A DNA stretch of 64,000 nucleotides from Paraburkholderia sp. CNPSo 3272 (GTDB taxonomy: Bacteria; Pseudomonadota; Gammaproteobacteria; Burkholderiales; Burkholderiaceae): NCBI RefSeq assembly GCF_024206495.1, contig NZ_JAMBPQ010000020.1, positions 1 to 64,000 on the forward strand. Reading direction: 5' to 3'. Below, piece after piece: positions 35,561 through 43,562 of this stretch (its first letter is position 1; each line of letters starts with the position of its first letter). Below the pieces are notes generated by a model that searched no databases, had not been told where the DNA came from, and was given only the letters and a program-made list of their open reading frames with translations. The translations under genes were made by a program, and so were the position numbers.

Positions 35561-36382
35561 TCAGATGGTCGCGCCGTCGAGTTCGGCGATCATCTTCTGC
35601 ATCTCCGCGCCGCCCGCCATCATGTCGAGCACTTCGTTCTTGCTGATGGTGTCTTTCGTGTAGGTGCCGAGCGAGCGGCCGCGATTGAGCAGCGTGAACG
35701 AGTCGCCGATGGGGTAGGCGTGGTGCACGTTGTGGGTGATGAAGATCACCGAAATGCCCTTGGCGCGCGCGGCGTGAATCAGCTTGAGCACGTTGAAGCT
35801 CTGCTTCACGCCGAGTGCGGCGCTCGGCTCGTCGAGAATCAGCACGCGTGCGCCGAAGTGAATGGCGCGTGCGATCGCGAGGCACTGTTTTTCGCCGCCC
35901 GACATCGTGCCGATGGCCTGATGCGGGTCGCGCACGTTTATGCCCATTCCGGCGAGGCGCTCTTTCGCGATCGTTGCGCTCGAATCGAGATCCATCACGT
36001 TGATGAAGCCGAACAGCTTCTTTTGCGGCTCGCGGCCCATGAAGAAGTTACGCGCGACCGAGAGCAGCGGCACGAGCGCGAGATCCTGATAGACGGTGGC
36101 GATACCGAGATCGAGCGCGTCTTTCGGCGAATCGAATGCCACGGGTTTGCCGTCCACGAAATACTGGCCGGAGGTCGGCTGGTGCACGCCGGCGAGCGTC
36201 TTGATGAGCGTGGACTTGCCCGCACCGTTGTCGCCGAGCAGGCAGTGCACCTCGCCGCGTTTCAGGCGCAGCGTGACGCCGTTCAGTGCGATGACCTTGC
36301 CGAAGTACTTGCTGACGTTCTCGAGCGCGAGAATCGTGTCGTCGTCTGCGGTGTTCTGGACGGGGTTGGGTGTTTCGGACAT
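35561..36382 (-). CDS. inositol/sugar ABC transporter ATPase
   Basis: A 273-aa ABC ATPase with one nucleotide-binding domain: Walker A GDNGAGKST near residue 50, signature MSGGEKQ, Walker B VLILDEP and the H-loop THN. The single domain matches the FrcA-type carbohydrate transporters rather than the duplicated RbsA type. It energises import with the adjacent permease (13-bp gap) and the substrate-binding protein. ATG 36382 follows GGAGGCTCAA; an in-frame start at 36445 lies inside the permease gene and is rejected. Confidence 0.9.
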   Translation of the reverse strand: MSETPNPVQNTADDDTILALENVSKYFGKVIALNGVTLRLKRGEVHCLLGDNGAGKSTLIKTLAGVHQPTSGQYFVDGKPVAFDSPKDALDLGIATVYQDLALVPLLSVARNFFMGREPQKKLFGFINVMDLDSSATIAKERLAGMGINVRDPHQAIGTMSGGEKQCLAIARAIHFGARVLILDEPSAALGVKQSFNVLKLIHAARAKGISVIFITHNVHHAYPIGDSFTLLNRGRSLGTYTKDTISKNEVLDMMAGGAEMQKMIAELDGATI

Positions 36383-36395
36383 TTGAGCCTCCGGC

Positions 36396-37559
36396 TTACG
36401 ATTGCGCGACGCGGCGGCGCACGTAGTGATTGAAGAGCACGGCAATGAGCAGCATCACGCCGAGGAACACGCGGAACCAGTCCGAATCGATGTTCGTGTA
36501 AGTGATGCCGATCTGCACGACGCCGAAGATGAGTGCGCCGAATGCCGCGCCGATCACCGAGCCATAGCCGCCCGTGAGCAGCGTCCCGCCGATCACCGCG
36601 GCGATGATGGCTTCGAATTCCTTCTGCAGGCCACGATCGGCAGCGGCCGAGCCGATGTCGCACACCTGCAGCACGGCGAACAGGCACGAGCAGAACGCGG
36701 TGAGCATGAACAGCGAGATCTTCACGCGCTTAACGGGTACGCCCACGTTCTTCGCAGCGTTGGTGTCGCCGCCCACCGCGAGAATCCAGTTGCCGTAGCG
36801 CGTCTTGGCGAGCACGAATGCGCCGATCGCCACGAGCGCGAACCACCAGAGAATCACCTTGGGCACGCCGGGCACGAGCGGCTGGCCGTTGTCGAGCATC
36901 TTGCCGATGCCGATATGCGTGAGCGCCACGAACAGGCCCTTGAACGCCGTGCCGTGAAAGAGCAGGTTGGTCACGAAGTCGGCCTTGGCCACGTCGCCCA
37001 CGCCCGAGACGATCGTGCGGTCGGCGAACATGATCGAAAGCGCAAGCGTCAGGCCGCGCAGGATGAAGAGGAACGCGAGGGTGACGATGAACGACGGCAG
37101 CCGCGTGCGCATCACGAGGTAGCCGTTGAGCGCGCCGAGCGCGGTGCAGCCCACGAACGCGAACAGAATGGAAAGCGCGATGGGCCAGTGGAAGTACATG
37201 GTGGGGATCGCCACCATCATGCCGGCGAAGCCGATCATCGAGCCGATGGAGAGGTCGAATTCGCCGGCGATCATGAGCAGGCACGCGCCGACGCTCAGGA
37301 TGCCGAGGTAGGCGGCGACCTGGGACCAGTTCATCACGCCGTCGAGATCGAACATGCCCGAGCCGCCGGCGCCGATCGCGAAGACGGCGAAGACCAGCAC
37401 GGTGCCGGAAATCGCGGCGAATTCCGGGCGGCCGAGCAGATGGCCGAACCGCGATTCGCGGCGCACGCGTTCGTCGCTGGCGCCAGGCTGCGGTGCGGGC
37501 GCGTCTTGCGCGCCGCTTTCCGGAGCGTGCGAGGGGAAGTGTTTGCCGGCTACACCCAT
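36396..37559 (-). CDS. inositol/sugar ABC transporter permease
   Basis: A 387-aa inner-membrane permease of the RbsC/FrcC family. A hydrophilic N-terminal tail of about 45 residues is followed by about 8-10 helices, with the coupling-region phrases LMIAGEFDLSIGSMIGFAGM and IIAAVIGGTLLTGGYGSVIGA. It forms the channel with the ATPase encoded 13 bp downstream. A 237-bp gap separates it from the substrate-binding protein gene upstream, unlike the tight spacing elsewhere in the operon. Confidence 0.92.
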   Translation of the reverse strand: MGVAGKHFPSHAPESGAQDAPAPQPGASDERVRRESRFGHLLGRPEFAAISGTVLVFAVFAIGAGGSGMFDLDGVMNWSQVAAYLGILSVGACLLMIAGEFDLSIGSMIGFAGMMVAIPTMYFHWPIALSILFAFVGCTALGALNGYLVMRTRLPSFIVTLAFLFILRGLTLALSIMFADRTIVSGVGDVAKADFVTNLLFHGTAFKGLFVALTHIGIGKMLDNGQPLVPGVPKVILWWFALVAIGAFVLAKTRYGNWILAVGGDTNAAKNVGVPVKRVKISLFMLTAFCSCLFAVLQVCDIGSAAADRGLQKEFEAIIAAVIGGTLLTGGYGSVIGAAFGALIFGVVQIGITYTNIDSDWFRVFLGVMLLIAVLFNHYVRRRVAQS

Positions 37560-37796
37560 GATGTCTCCTATATCGACCAGAGTTGGTGCTTTAGCGCCTT
37601 ACGCTGGTCCTATGCAAGGCGATCGGCCGTGGCAGGGGCATTCGCACCTGCTTTGGCTCAAATACCCGAGCGCATTCCCCACAAGCGACTGCCTTGCAGT
37701 AGAAGCAACACGGTGAATGGCGCGCGGCGAGGCTGGCGAGAGGCGATGGGCATCGGAGGATGCTAGCCACCGCCGCGCGGGGCTGACGAAAACTGC
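37560..37796 (-). other. leader between substrate-binding protein and permease genes
   Basis: A 237-bp untranslated stretch inside the inositol operon. It contains interleaved short inverted repeats: CGCCTT/AAGGCG (37595-37600/37616-37621) and ACCAG/CTGGT (37576-37580/37604-37608), which cannot form together in a simple fold. A partial terminator or processing site that sets binding-protein expression above that of the permease is plausible but unproven. Confidence 0.35.
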
Positions 37797-38858
37797 TTAG
37801 CGATACTGACCGGCGTACTTCACGACCTTGTCGAGATTGTCCTTGGTGATGAAGCCCGGACCCGAGCGGATATTCTTCGGACCGTACGAGGGCTGCAGGC
37901 CATAGGTTTCGAGGCGCTGCTTGAACTTCGGATTCGCTTCGAGGATCTGGCGGATCTTCTGCGGGTCGGTAGTGTGCTCCTTCTTCACGATCGCGAGCAC
38001 GGCCACGGGGATATAGCCCTGCAGGTACGGCTGCTGATCGATCGCGAACTGGATGGTGCCCGCGCGGATCGCCTTGGCGATGTCATCCGAGAAGTCGAAC
38101 GTGCAGAAGTAGATCTTGCCCGCAAGGCCCATCTGGTCGATCGCCTTGAGCGTAGCGGCCGCCGGCACCGGGCCGAGCGTGAGGACGGCGCCCGTGTTCG
38201 GATGGTTGCGCAAATACGCGCTCACCTTCGACTGGATTTCCGTCGGGTCCTGGCCGGAGTCGATCGTCGAGGTCTTGTAGTCCACGCCGAGCGCGTCGGC
38301 AAAACCGCGGCAGCGTTCGAACGATACGGCGTTGGTCGCGAAGTGATTCACGCACAGGAACGACTTCACGCCCGCGGCCTTGGCCTTTTCGCCGGCTGCG
38401 TGGCCCGCCACGTATTCGGGCTGACCCACGTGCATGATCGCGCCGAGCTTCTCGCTCTGCTCCTCGGTGCCCGAGTTGATCGTCACGAGCGGAATCTTCT
38501 TTTGCGTGACCTTGCCGATCGAGCTCTTGAGCACGTCGTAGTCGGCAATGGTGACGATCACGCCGTCGTAGTTGCGCGCGGCGGCCTGTTCGATCAGGCG
38601 CGACATGTCGGCGATGTCGCCGTTGGGTGGATTGCGGTAGTCGGTCTCGACGTTCCAGTCTTCGTCGGCCTGCTTGATGGCGTTCTTGATCGTGTTCCAC
38701 CACGAGTCGGAATCGGGCGCGTGGCTGATCAGCACGAAATGCGCGTCGGCGGCTTGCGCCGTTTGCGCGCTGAGCACGCTCGCGCCTGTGACGCCCGCTG
38801 CCAGCGCGAGCACTGCGGCCAACCTCCGGAGCATGGTCTTGCCCTTGCGTTGAGTCAT
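37797..38858 (-). CDS. inositol/sugar ABC transporter substrate-binding protein
   Basis: A 353-aa periplasmic binding protein of the RbsB/FrcB type. After a positively charged start, the signal peptide ends near SAQTAQAADA (about residue 37). The mature protein opens AHFVLISHAPDSDSWWNTIK, has NPPNGDIADMSRLIEQAAAR and the hinge phrase GVIVTIADYDVLKSSI. It is the first gene of the operon and probably binds myo-inositol, judged by context. ATG 38858 has AGGTGGAG upstream; an ATG at 38963 would precede the signal peptide with 35 extra residues. Confidence 0.92.
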   Translation of the reverse strand: MTQRKGKTMLRRLAAVLALAAGVTGASVLSAQTAQAADAHFVLISHAPDSDSWWNTIKNAIKQADEDWNVETDYRNPPNGDIADMSRLIEQAAARNYDGVIVTIADYDVLKSSIGKVTQKKIPLVTINSGTEEQSEKLGAIMHVGQPEYVAGHAAGEKAKAAGVKSFLCVNHFATNAVSFERCRGFADALGVDYKTSTIDSGQDPTEIQSKVSAYLRNHPNTGAVLTLGPVPAAATLKAIDQMGLAGKIYFCTFDFSDDIAKAIRAGTIQFAIDQQPYLQGYIPVAVLAIVKKEHTTDPQKIRQILEANPKFKQRLETYGLQPSYGPKNIRSGPGFITKDNLDKVVKYAGQYR

Positions 38859-38987
38859 TGTCTCCACCTTTCTCGGTCTGTCGTTCGTTCTTGGGGTGAA
38901 TGCCGCAGCCGCGCTTTTGACATGCCGCTTGTTTCCTGCACCAGCTGCCGCGCTCATCGACAAGAGTAGGACATCGCTTCGCGACTT

Positions 38988-39010
38988 GCAACGAAAATTT
39001 CATTGCAAAT
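38988..39010 (-). promoter_or_regulatory. TTGCAA dyad over the inositol operon promoter
   Basis: TTGCAA occurs twice (about 38986-38991 and 39003-39008) flanking a GAAAATTTC core, forming a near-symmetric dyad. Read on the minus strand, the inner TTGCAA serves as a -35 with TACTCT 17 bp on, giving a plausible promoter for the substrate-binding protein gene. Confidence 0.4.
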
Positions 39011-39014
39011 AAAA

Positions 39015-39032
39015 ATGGAAAATCTGTTCCAT
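39015..39032. promoter_or_regulatory. GGAA-N6-TTCC operator, candidate RpiR/IolR site
   Basis: ATGGAA-AATCTG-TTCCAT is a perfect dyad (39015-39020/39027-39032). GGAA-N6-TTCC is the motif reported for the RpiR-type IolR of Sinorhizobium meliloti upstream of its inositol genes. Here it sits between the divergent inositol operon and the rpiR-type gene, and its right arm coincides with the -35 position of the rpiR promoter. Confidence 0.7.
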
Positions 39033-39055
39033 TCGTGTGACACGCTGCCTATAAT
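39027..39055 (+). promoter_or_regulatory. predicted promoter of the RpiR regulator gene
   Basis: A perfect -10 TATAAT (39050-39055) lies 17 bp after TTCCAT (39027-39032), a weak -35 that overlaps the GGAA-N6-TTCC operator. Binding there would block polymerase, so autorepression is likely. Confidence 0.6.
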
Positions 39056-39133
39056 CGGCTCCGTCGGCATGCCGTGGAATCGAAGCCTGGTAAGGCTTTG
39101 CGGCAGTGCGGCAACCAGCCGAGGAAAACAATC

Positions 39134-40024
39134 ATGGCGGATGACACAACCGACGCCGTAGCAGGCGTAGACGAATTGATGCAGCGCATCGCCCACGATT
39201 ACGAGGCGCTGCCGCGTCAGCTGAAAAGCATCGCGACCTACATCGAGCAGCACCGCGCGAGTGTGATGATGGACCGCACGAGCGACATTGCCGCGAGTTG
39301 CGCCGTGCATCCTTCGGCGGTGGTGCGCTTCGCGCAGCGCTTCGGTTTCTCGGGCTTCTCCGACCTCCAGGCCGTGTTCCGTCAGGCCTATGCGGGGCAG
39401 GGCGCTTCGGCCACGAGCTACCAGCAGCGCATTCGCCAGCTGATCGACGCCAAGGAGGGCGAGGCGAGCCCGGACATGGGCGGCGCCGTGGCGCGCGAGT
39501 TCATCGGCGCGTGCCGCAGCGGACTCGACGAACTCGAAGCCGGCCTCGACGGTGCACAGTTCGACGAGGCCGTGAAGATGCTCGAGCAGGCGGACAACAT
39601 CTACGTGATCGGCGTGCGCCGCTCGTTTCCGGTGGCGAGCTACATCGTCTATGCCTTGCAGCACACGCGCAAGCGCGTGCACCTCGTCTCGGGGCTCGGC
39701 GGCATGTACCACGAACAGATTCGCGGCGTGAAGAAGGGCGACGTGGTGATCGCCATCAGCTTCGCACCCTACGGCAAAGAAACGCAGTACTGCCTGCGCG
39801 TGGCGCAGCAGCACCACGCCAGGACGCTCGTCATCACCGACAGCCAGCTTTCGCCGCTCGCGCGCCACGCGAACGCGCAGCTCTATGTGAAGGAAGGGAG
39901 CGCGTTCGCGTTCCGTTCGCTCACCAGCACCTTCTGCCTGTGCCAGGCGCTCTTCATTGCGCTTGCGTACCGGCTCGAACTCAACGTGGAAGAATCGACC
40001 GACACCGGAGGATACGATGACTAG
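39134..40024 (+). CDS. iolR: RpiR-family regulator of inositol catabolism
   Basis: A 296-aa regulator. Residues about 15-90 form the RpiR HTH (DRTSDIAASCAVHPSAVVRFAQRFGFSGF spans the recognition helix), and about 125-265 form a SIS sugar-phosphate-binding domain (NIYVIGVRRSFPVASYIVYA). It most likely represses the divergent inositol operon until an inositol-pathway intermediate binds the SIS domain. ATG 39134 follows GAGGAAAAC. Its last codons overlap the start of the next gene. The symbol is assigned by analogy with IolR of rhizobia. Confidence 0.88.
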   Translation: MADDTTDAVAGVDELMQRIAHDYEALPRQLKSIATYIEQHRASVMMDRTSDIAASCAVHPSAVVRFAQRFGFSGFSDLQAVFRQAYAGQGASATSYQQRIRQLIDAKEGEASPDMGGAVAREFIGACRSGLDELEAGLDGAQFDEAVKMLEQADNIYVIGVRRSFPVASYIVYALQHTRKRVHLVSGLGGMYHEQIRGVKKGDVVIAISFAPYGKETQYCLRVAQQHHARTLVITDSQLSPLARHANAQLYVKEGSAFAFRSLTSTFCLCQALFIALAYRLELNVEESTDTGGYDD

Positions 40025-41039
40025 TGCAGCAAGCGGCGCAGCGAAAACGCTGGATGTGGCGGTATTCGGCGCGGGGCGCATCGGCCGCATTCATGCGGGC
40101 AATCTCGCGCGCCAGCCGGGCGTGCGACTGAAGTACGTGATCGATGTCAATCGCGAAGCCGCCGTCGCGCTCGCCGCACAGCACGGCGCCCAGGTCGTGG
40201 ACGTCGACGCCGCGTTCGGCGACGCTTCGATCGGCGCCGCCGTGATCTGCTCGAGCACCGATACGCACTCCGAACTGATCCTGAAGTCGGCCGCGGCAGG
40301 CAAGCATATATTCTGCGAAAAGCCCGTCGATCTGACCATCGAGCGCGCGCGCGCCTGTGCTGAAGCCGTTCAGCGCGCGGGCGTCGTGGCCATGATCGGC
40401 TTCCAGCGCCGCTACGATCCCACGTTCGCCGCGCTGAAGACGCGCCTCGACGCAGGCGAGATCGGTACGCCGGAAATGCTGATCGTCACGAGCCGCGATC
40501 CGGGCGCGCCGCCCGTCGAATACATCAAGCACTCGGGCGGCATCTTCAAGGACATGCTGATCCACGACTTCGACATCTTCCGCTGGATCCTCGACGACGA
40601 GGCGGTGAGCGTGCACGCCACAGGCAGCTGCCTGTCCGACCCGGCGATTGCCGACGCGGGCGACATCGATTCGACGGCGGTGACGATCCGCACGAAGCGC
40701 GGGCGTCTTTGCCAGATCAACACGGCGCGGCGCGCGGCCTATGGCTACGACCAGCGCTTCGAGGTGCTCGGCAGCGAGGGCATGCTGCAGGCGGGCAACA
40801 TGAAGCCGACCGAGGTGGTCGCGTGGTCGAAGACCGCTGTCGCGCAGGACGTGCCCGAGGCGTTCTTCCTCGAACGCTATCGCGCGGCCTATGCGCGCGA
40901 AATGGCGCACTTTCACGAGGCGGTGACGCAGGGCGTGCCGGTGCGCACGTCGGTCGCCGACGGCCTGAAGGCGCTGGAGCTGGCCGAAGCCGCCTCGCTA
41001 TCCTGGCGCGAGGGCCGTGTGGTGGCGCTGGGCGAGTGA
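40017..41039 (+). CDS. iolG: inositol 2-dehydrogenase
   Basis: A 340-aa Gfo/Idh/MocA oxidoreductase that oxidises myo-inositol to 2-keto-myo-inositol with NAD+. The Rossmann motif GAGRIGRIHAGNLA is at about residues 17-30, the catalytic Lys is in CEKPVDL (near residue 100), and the D-x-x-x-H active-site pair is in DMLIHDFDIFRW (near residue 180). Its ATG lies inside the end of the RpiR gene (8-bp overlap), so the regulator and enzyme are co-translated. Confidence 0.92.
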   Translation: MTSAASGAAKTLDVAVFGAGRIGRIHAGNLARQPGVRLKYVIDVNREAAVALAAQHGAQVVDVDAAFGDASIGAAVICSSTDTHSELILKSAAAGKHIFCEKPVDLTIERARACAEAVQRAGVVAMIGFQRRYDPTFAALKTRLDAGEIGTPEMLIVTSRDPGAPPVEYIKHSGGIFKDMLIHDFDIFRWILDDEAVSVHATGSCLSDPAIADAGDIDSTAVTIRTKRGRLCQINTARRAAYGYDQRFEVLGSEGMLQAGNMKPTEVVAWSKTAVAQDVPEAFFLERYRAAYAREMAHFHEAVTQGVPVRTSVADGLKALELAEAASLSWREGRVVALGE

Positions 41040-41107
41040 AACGGAGCGAGCGCAAATAGATCGCAAATCGAGCGCGGATCAGTGCAGATCAAGCGAGGAG
41101 AGCAAGG

Positions 41108-42163
41108 ATGCAGGCAATCGATCGTGCCCAGCCGTTGCGCATGGGTGTGGCGGGACTTGGGCGGTTGGGGCGGCGGCATGCGCAGAACCTGGCGTATCGC
41201 GTGCCGGGTGCGACTCTCGCGGCCGCGTGCAGTCCGCTCGAAGCGGATCTCGCGTGGGCGCGCGAGGCGCTGCCCGCCGCGCGGCTGTATGGCGAATACT
41301 CCGATTTACTGGCCGATCAATCGGTCGATGCGGTGTGGCTCGTCACGCCTTCGGCAATGCATGCCGAGCAGATCGTGCAGGCGCTCGAAGCGGGCAAGCA
41401 CGTGTTCTGCGAGAAACCGCTCTCGCTCGACGTGGCCGAATGCGAGCGGGTGGTGAACGTGTCGCGTCGTCATGCCGAACGGCAGGTCACCATCGGCTTC
41501 ATGCGCCGCTTCGATCCGAGTTATCAGGATGCCTACGCAAAAGTGCAGGCGGGGGCGATCGGCAGGCCTTTTCTGGTGCGCTCGCAGACCTGCGATCTCA
41601 ACGATCCAGAGGGCTTTTTCGTGCGCTTCGCGCCGACTTCGGGCGGCATTTTCCTCGACTGCACGGTTCACGACATCGACGTCGCGCGGTGGCTGCTCGG
41701 CAAGCCGCGCGCCACGCGTGTGTACGCCGCGGGCGCGATCGCGCTGCACGAAGGCCTGCGGGAATCGGGCGACGTGGACAACGGCGTGGCGATCTGCGAG
41801 TTCGAGGGCGGCCGTCTCGCGATGTTTTACGCCTCGCGCACGATGGCGCACGGCAACGACACGTCGAGCGAGGTGATCGGCACGGCGGGGGCGCTCGCGA
41901 TCGGCCGCATCCCGCGCGCGAATCGCGTCGACGTCTACGATGCGACCGGCGTGCGCAGCGTTTGCACACCCACCTTCTTCGACCGTTTCGAAGAGGCGTT
42001 CCTGATCGAAGCGCAGGCGTTCGTCGCCGAAGTCGCGGCGCGCAAGGCGGGGGGAGCGCGGAACGGGAGCCTCGGCGCGACGCTCGAAGACGCCCTGGAG
42101 GCCACGCGCATCGGCCAGGCGCTGCGTGAATCGCTGCATACGGGCGCGGCGGTCGCGCTGTAA
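41108..42163 (+). CDS. second Gfo/Idh/MocA dehydrogenase, probably inositol-related
   Basis: A 351-aa paralogue of the preceding enzyme: Rossmann motif GVAGLGRLGRRHAQNLA, catalytic Lys in CEKPLSLDV, and DCTVHDIDVARWLLG containing the Asp/His pair. ATG 41108 follows GAGGAGAGCAAGG. It may act on another inositol stereoisomer (scyllo- or D-chiro-inositol) or a derivative; family membership and position support an inositol role but not the exact substrate. No terminator separates it from iolG. Confidence 0.85.
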   Translation: MQAIDRAQPLRMGVAGLGRLGRRHAQNLAYRVPGATLAAACSPLEADLAWAREALPAARLYGEYSDLLADQSVDAVWLVTPSAMHAEQIVQALEAGKHVFCEKPLSLDVAECERVVNVSRRHAERQVTIGFMRRFDPSYQDAYAKVQAGAIGRPFLVRSQTCDLNDPEGFFVRFAPTSGGIFLDCTVHDIDVARWLLGKPRATRVYAAGAIALHEGLRESGDVDNGVAICEFEGGRLAMFYASRTMAHGNDTSSEVIGTAGALAIGRIPRANRVDVYDATGVRSVCTPTFFDRFEEAFLIEAQAFVAEVAARKAGGARNGSLGATLEDALEATRIGQALRESLHTGAAVAL

Positions 42164-42208
42164 GCCGCGCCGTGATCGGGACGCAAGCGGCGGCTGGCGT
42201 GGCTGCGG

Positions 42209-42214
42209 TAAAAT
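42209..42214 (+). promoter_or_regulatory. -10 element upstream of tusA-like gene
   Basis: TAAAAT lies 62 nt before the ATG at 42276, after the preceding gene has ended. Confidence 0.35.
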
Positions 42215-42275
42215 CGACGCTATTGCCAGCGCCGTCTCACGCCGTGACGGTGCGCCACCGAAGGATCCAACCCCG

Positions 42276-42509
42276 ATGCAGATTCAGGTTCACAAGGAAG
42301 TGGATGCACGCGGGCTGAACTGCCCGCTGCCGATCCTGCGCGCCAAGAAGGCGCTCGCCGACATGGAAAGCGGCCAGATCCTCAAGGTTCTCGCGACCGA
42401 TCCCGGCTCGCAGCGCGATTTCGCCGCCTTCGCCAAGCAAACCGGCAACGAGATCGTGGAAAGCTCGCAGCAGGACAAGACGTTCGTGTTCCTGATGCGC
42501 CGGCGCTAG
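42276..42509 (+). CDS. TusA/SirA/YeeD-family sulfur carrier
   Basis: A 77-aa two-layer sandwich protein of the TusA family. The conserved LNCPLPILRAKKAL segment (about residues 14-27) holds the single Cys of the CPxP motif that carries persulfide sulfur. Such proteins relay sulfur for tRNA 2-thiouridine or other sulfur trafficking. No partner tus genes are nearby, so the acceptor is unknown. ATG 42276 has AAGGAT at suitable distance. Confidence 0.9.
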   Translation: MQIQVHKEVDARGLNCPLPILRAKKALADMESGQILKVLATDPGSQRDFAAFAKQTGNEIVESSQQDKTFVFLMRRR

Positions 42510-42528
42510 GCGCATCGGCAGATAAAAA

Positions 42529-42564
42529 ATGGCCCGCATGAGTGTGAAAACTCGTGCGGGCCAT
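42529..42564. terminator. bidirectional terminator between tusA-like gene and galU
   Basis: Fifteen-pair stem with a single T-G wobble (arms 42529-42543 and 42550-42564), 6-nt loop GTGAAA, A-tract before and TTTTC after, serving both convergent genes. Confidence 0.88.
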
Positions 42565-42601
42565 TTTCATTTGCGCTGAGCGGGAGTCTCAGCGGGGGCC
42601 C

Positions 42602-43483
42602 CTAGCCTTCCAGCACCGGGTTGCGCGTACGCAGATATTCGTCGAAATCCGCGCCGACTTCCGGGTGACGCAGCGCGAACTCCACCGTCGCCTTCAGGTA
42701 GCCGAGCTTGCTGCCGCAGTCAAAGCGCGTGCCGTGGTACTTGTAGGCGAGCACCTGCTCGTCGGCGAGCAGCGACTGGATCGCGTCGGTGAGCTGCAGT
42801 TCGCCGCCCGCGCCCGGCTTGATCGACTTCAGATGCTCGAAAATGCGCGGCTTGAGCACGTAGCGGCCGACCACGCCGAGGTTCGACGGCGCGACTTCCG
42901 GCGCCGGCTTCTCCACGATGCCCGAGAGCTTGACGATCGAGTCTTCCCACTCCTTGCCGTCGACAATGCCGTACGAGCGCGTTTCCGAGGGCGGAATCTC
43001 TTCCACGCCGAGCACCGAGCTATGGTAGTGATCGAACACCTCGACCATCTGCTGCATGACGGGCGGCGTGCCGTAGAGCAGGTCGTCCGCGAGAATCACG
43101 GCGAACGGGTTGTCGCCCACGAGCTTTTCCGCGCACAGCACGGCGTGGCCAAGGCCGAGCGCCTCGGGCTGACGCACGTAGAAGCAGTCGACGTTGTTCG
43201 GCTTGATGTTGCGCACCAGTTCGAGCAGCTTGGCCTTGCCGCGCGCTTCGAGTTCGGCCTCGATCTCATACGACTTGTCGAAATGGTCCTCGATCGCGCG
43301 CTTGCTGCGCCCGGTCACGAAGATCATTTCAGTGATGCCCGCAGCCACGGCTTCTTCGACCGCGTACTGGATGAGCGGCTTGTCGACCACGGGCAGCATT
43401 TCCTTCGGGCTGGCTTTCGTGGCCGGAAGGAAGCGCGTGCCGAGGCCCGCTACCGGGAATACCGCTTTTGTCACTTTCAGCAT
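42602..43483 (-). CDS. galU: UTP-glucose-1-phosphate uridylyltransferase
   Basis: A 293-aa nucleotidyltransferase that makes UDP-glucose for exopolysaccharide, LPS and trehalose routes. The nucleotide-binding N-terminus AVFPVAGLGTRFLPATKASP, MLPVVDKPLIQYAVEEA and the C-terminal GGELQLTDAIQSLL are diagnostic. The length matches E. coli GalU (302 aa). It is monocistronic and ends at a shared terminator. Confidence 0.95.
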   Translation of the reverse strand: MLKVTKAVFPVAGLGTRFLPATKASPKEMLPVVDKPLIQYAVEEAVAAGITEMIFVTGRSKRAIEDHFDKSYEIEAELEARGKAKLLELVRNIKPNNVDCFYVRQPEALGLGHAVLCAEKLVGDNPFAVILADDLLYGTPPVMQQMVEVFDHYHSSVLGVEEIPPSETRSYGIVDGKEWEDSIVKLSGIVEKPAPEVAPSNLGVVGRYVLKPRIFEHLKSIKPGAGGELQLTDAIQSLLADEQVLAYKYHGTRFDCGSKLGYLKATVEFALRHPEVGADFDEYLRTRNPVLEG

Positions 43484-43562
43484 GTCTTTTGTCCCTGTCC
43501 TGGTGCTCGTGTGACGCCGCGGGTGCGGCGCGACGCGTTACAGCCCTTGGCCGATATGGCGC

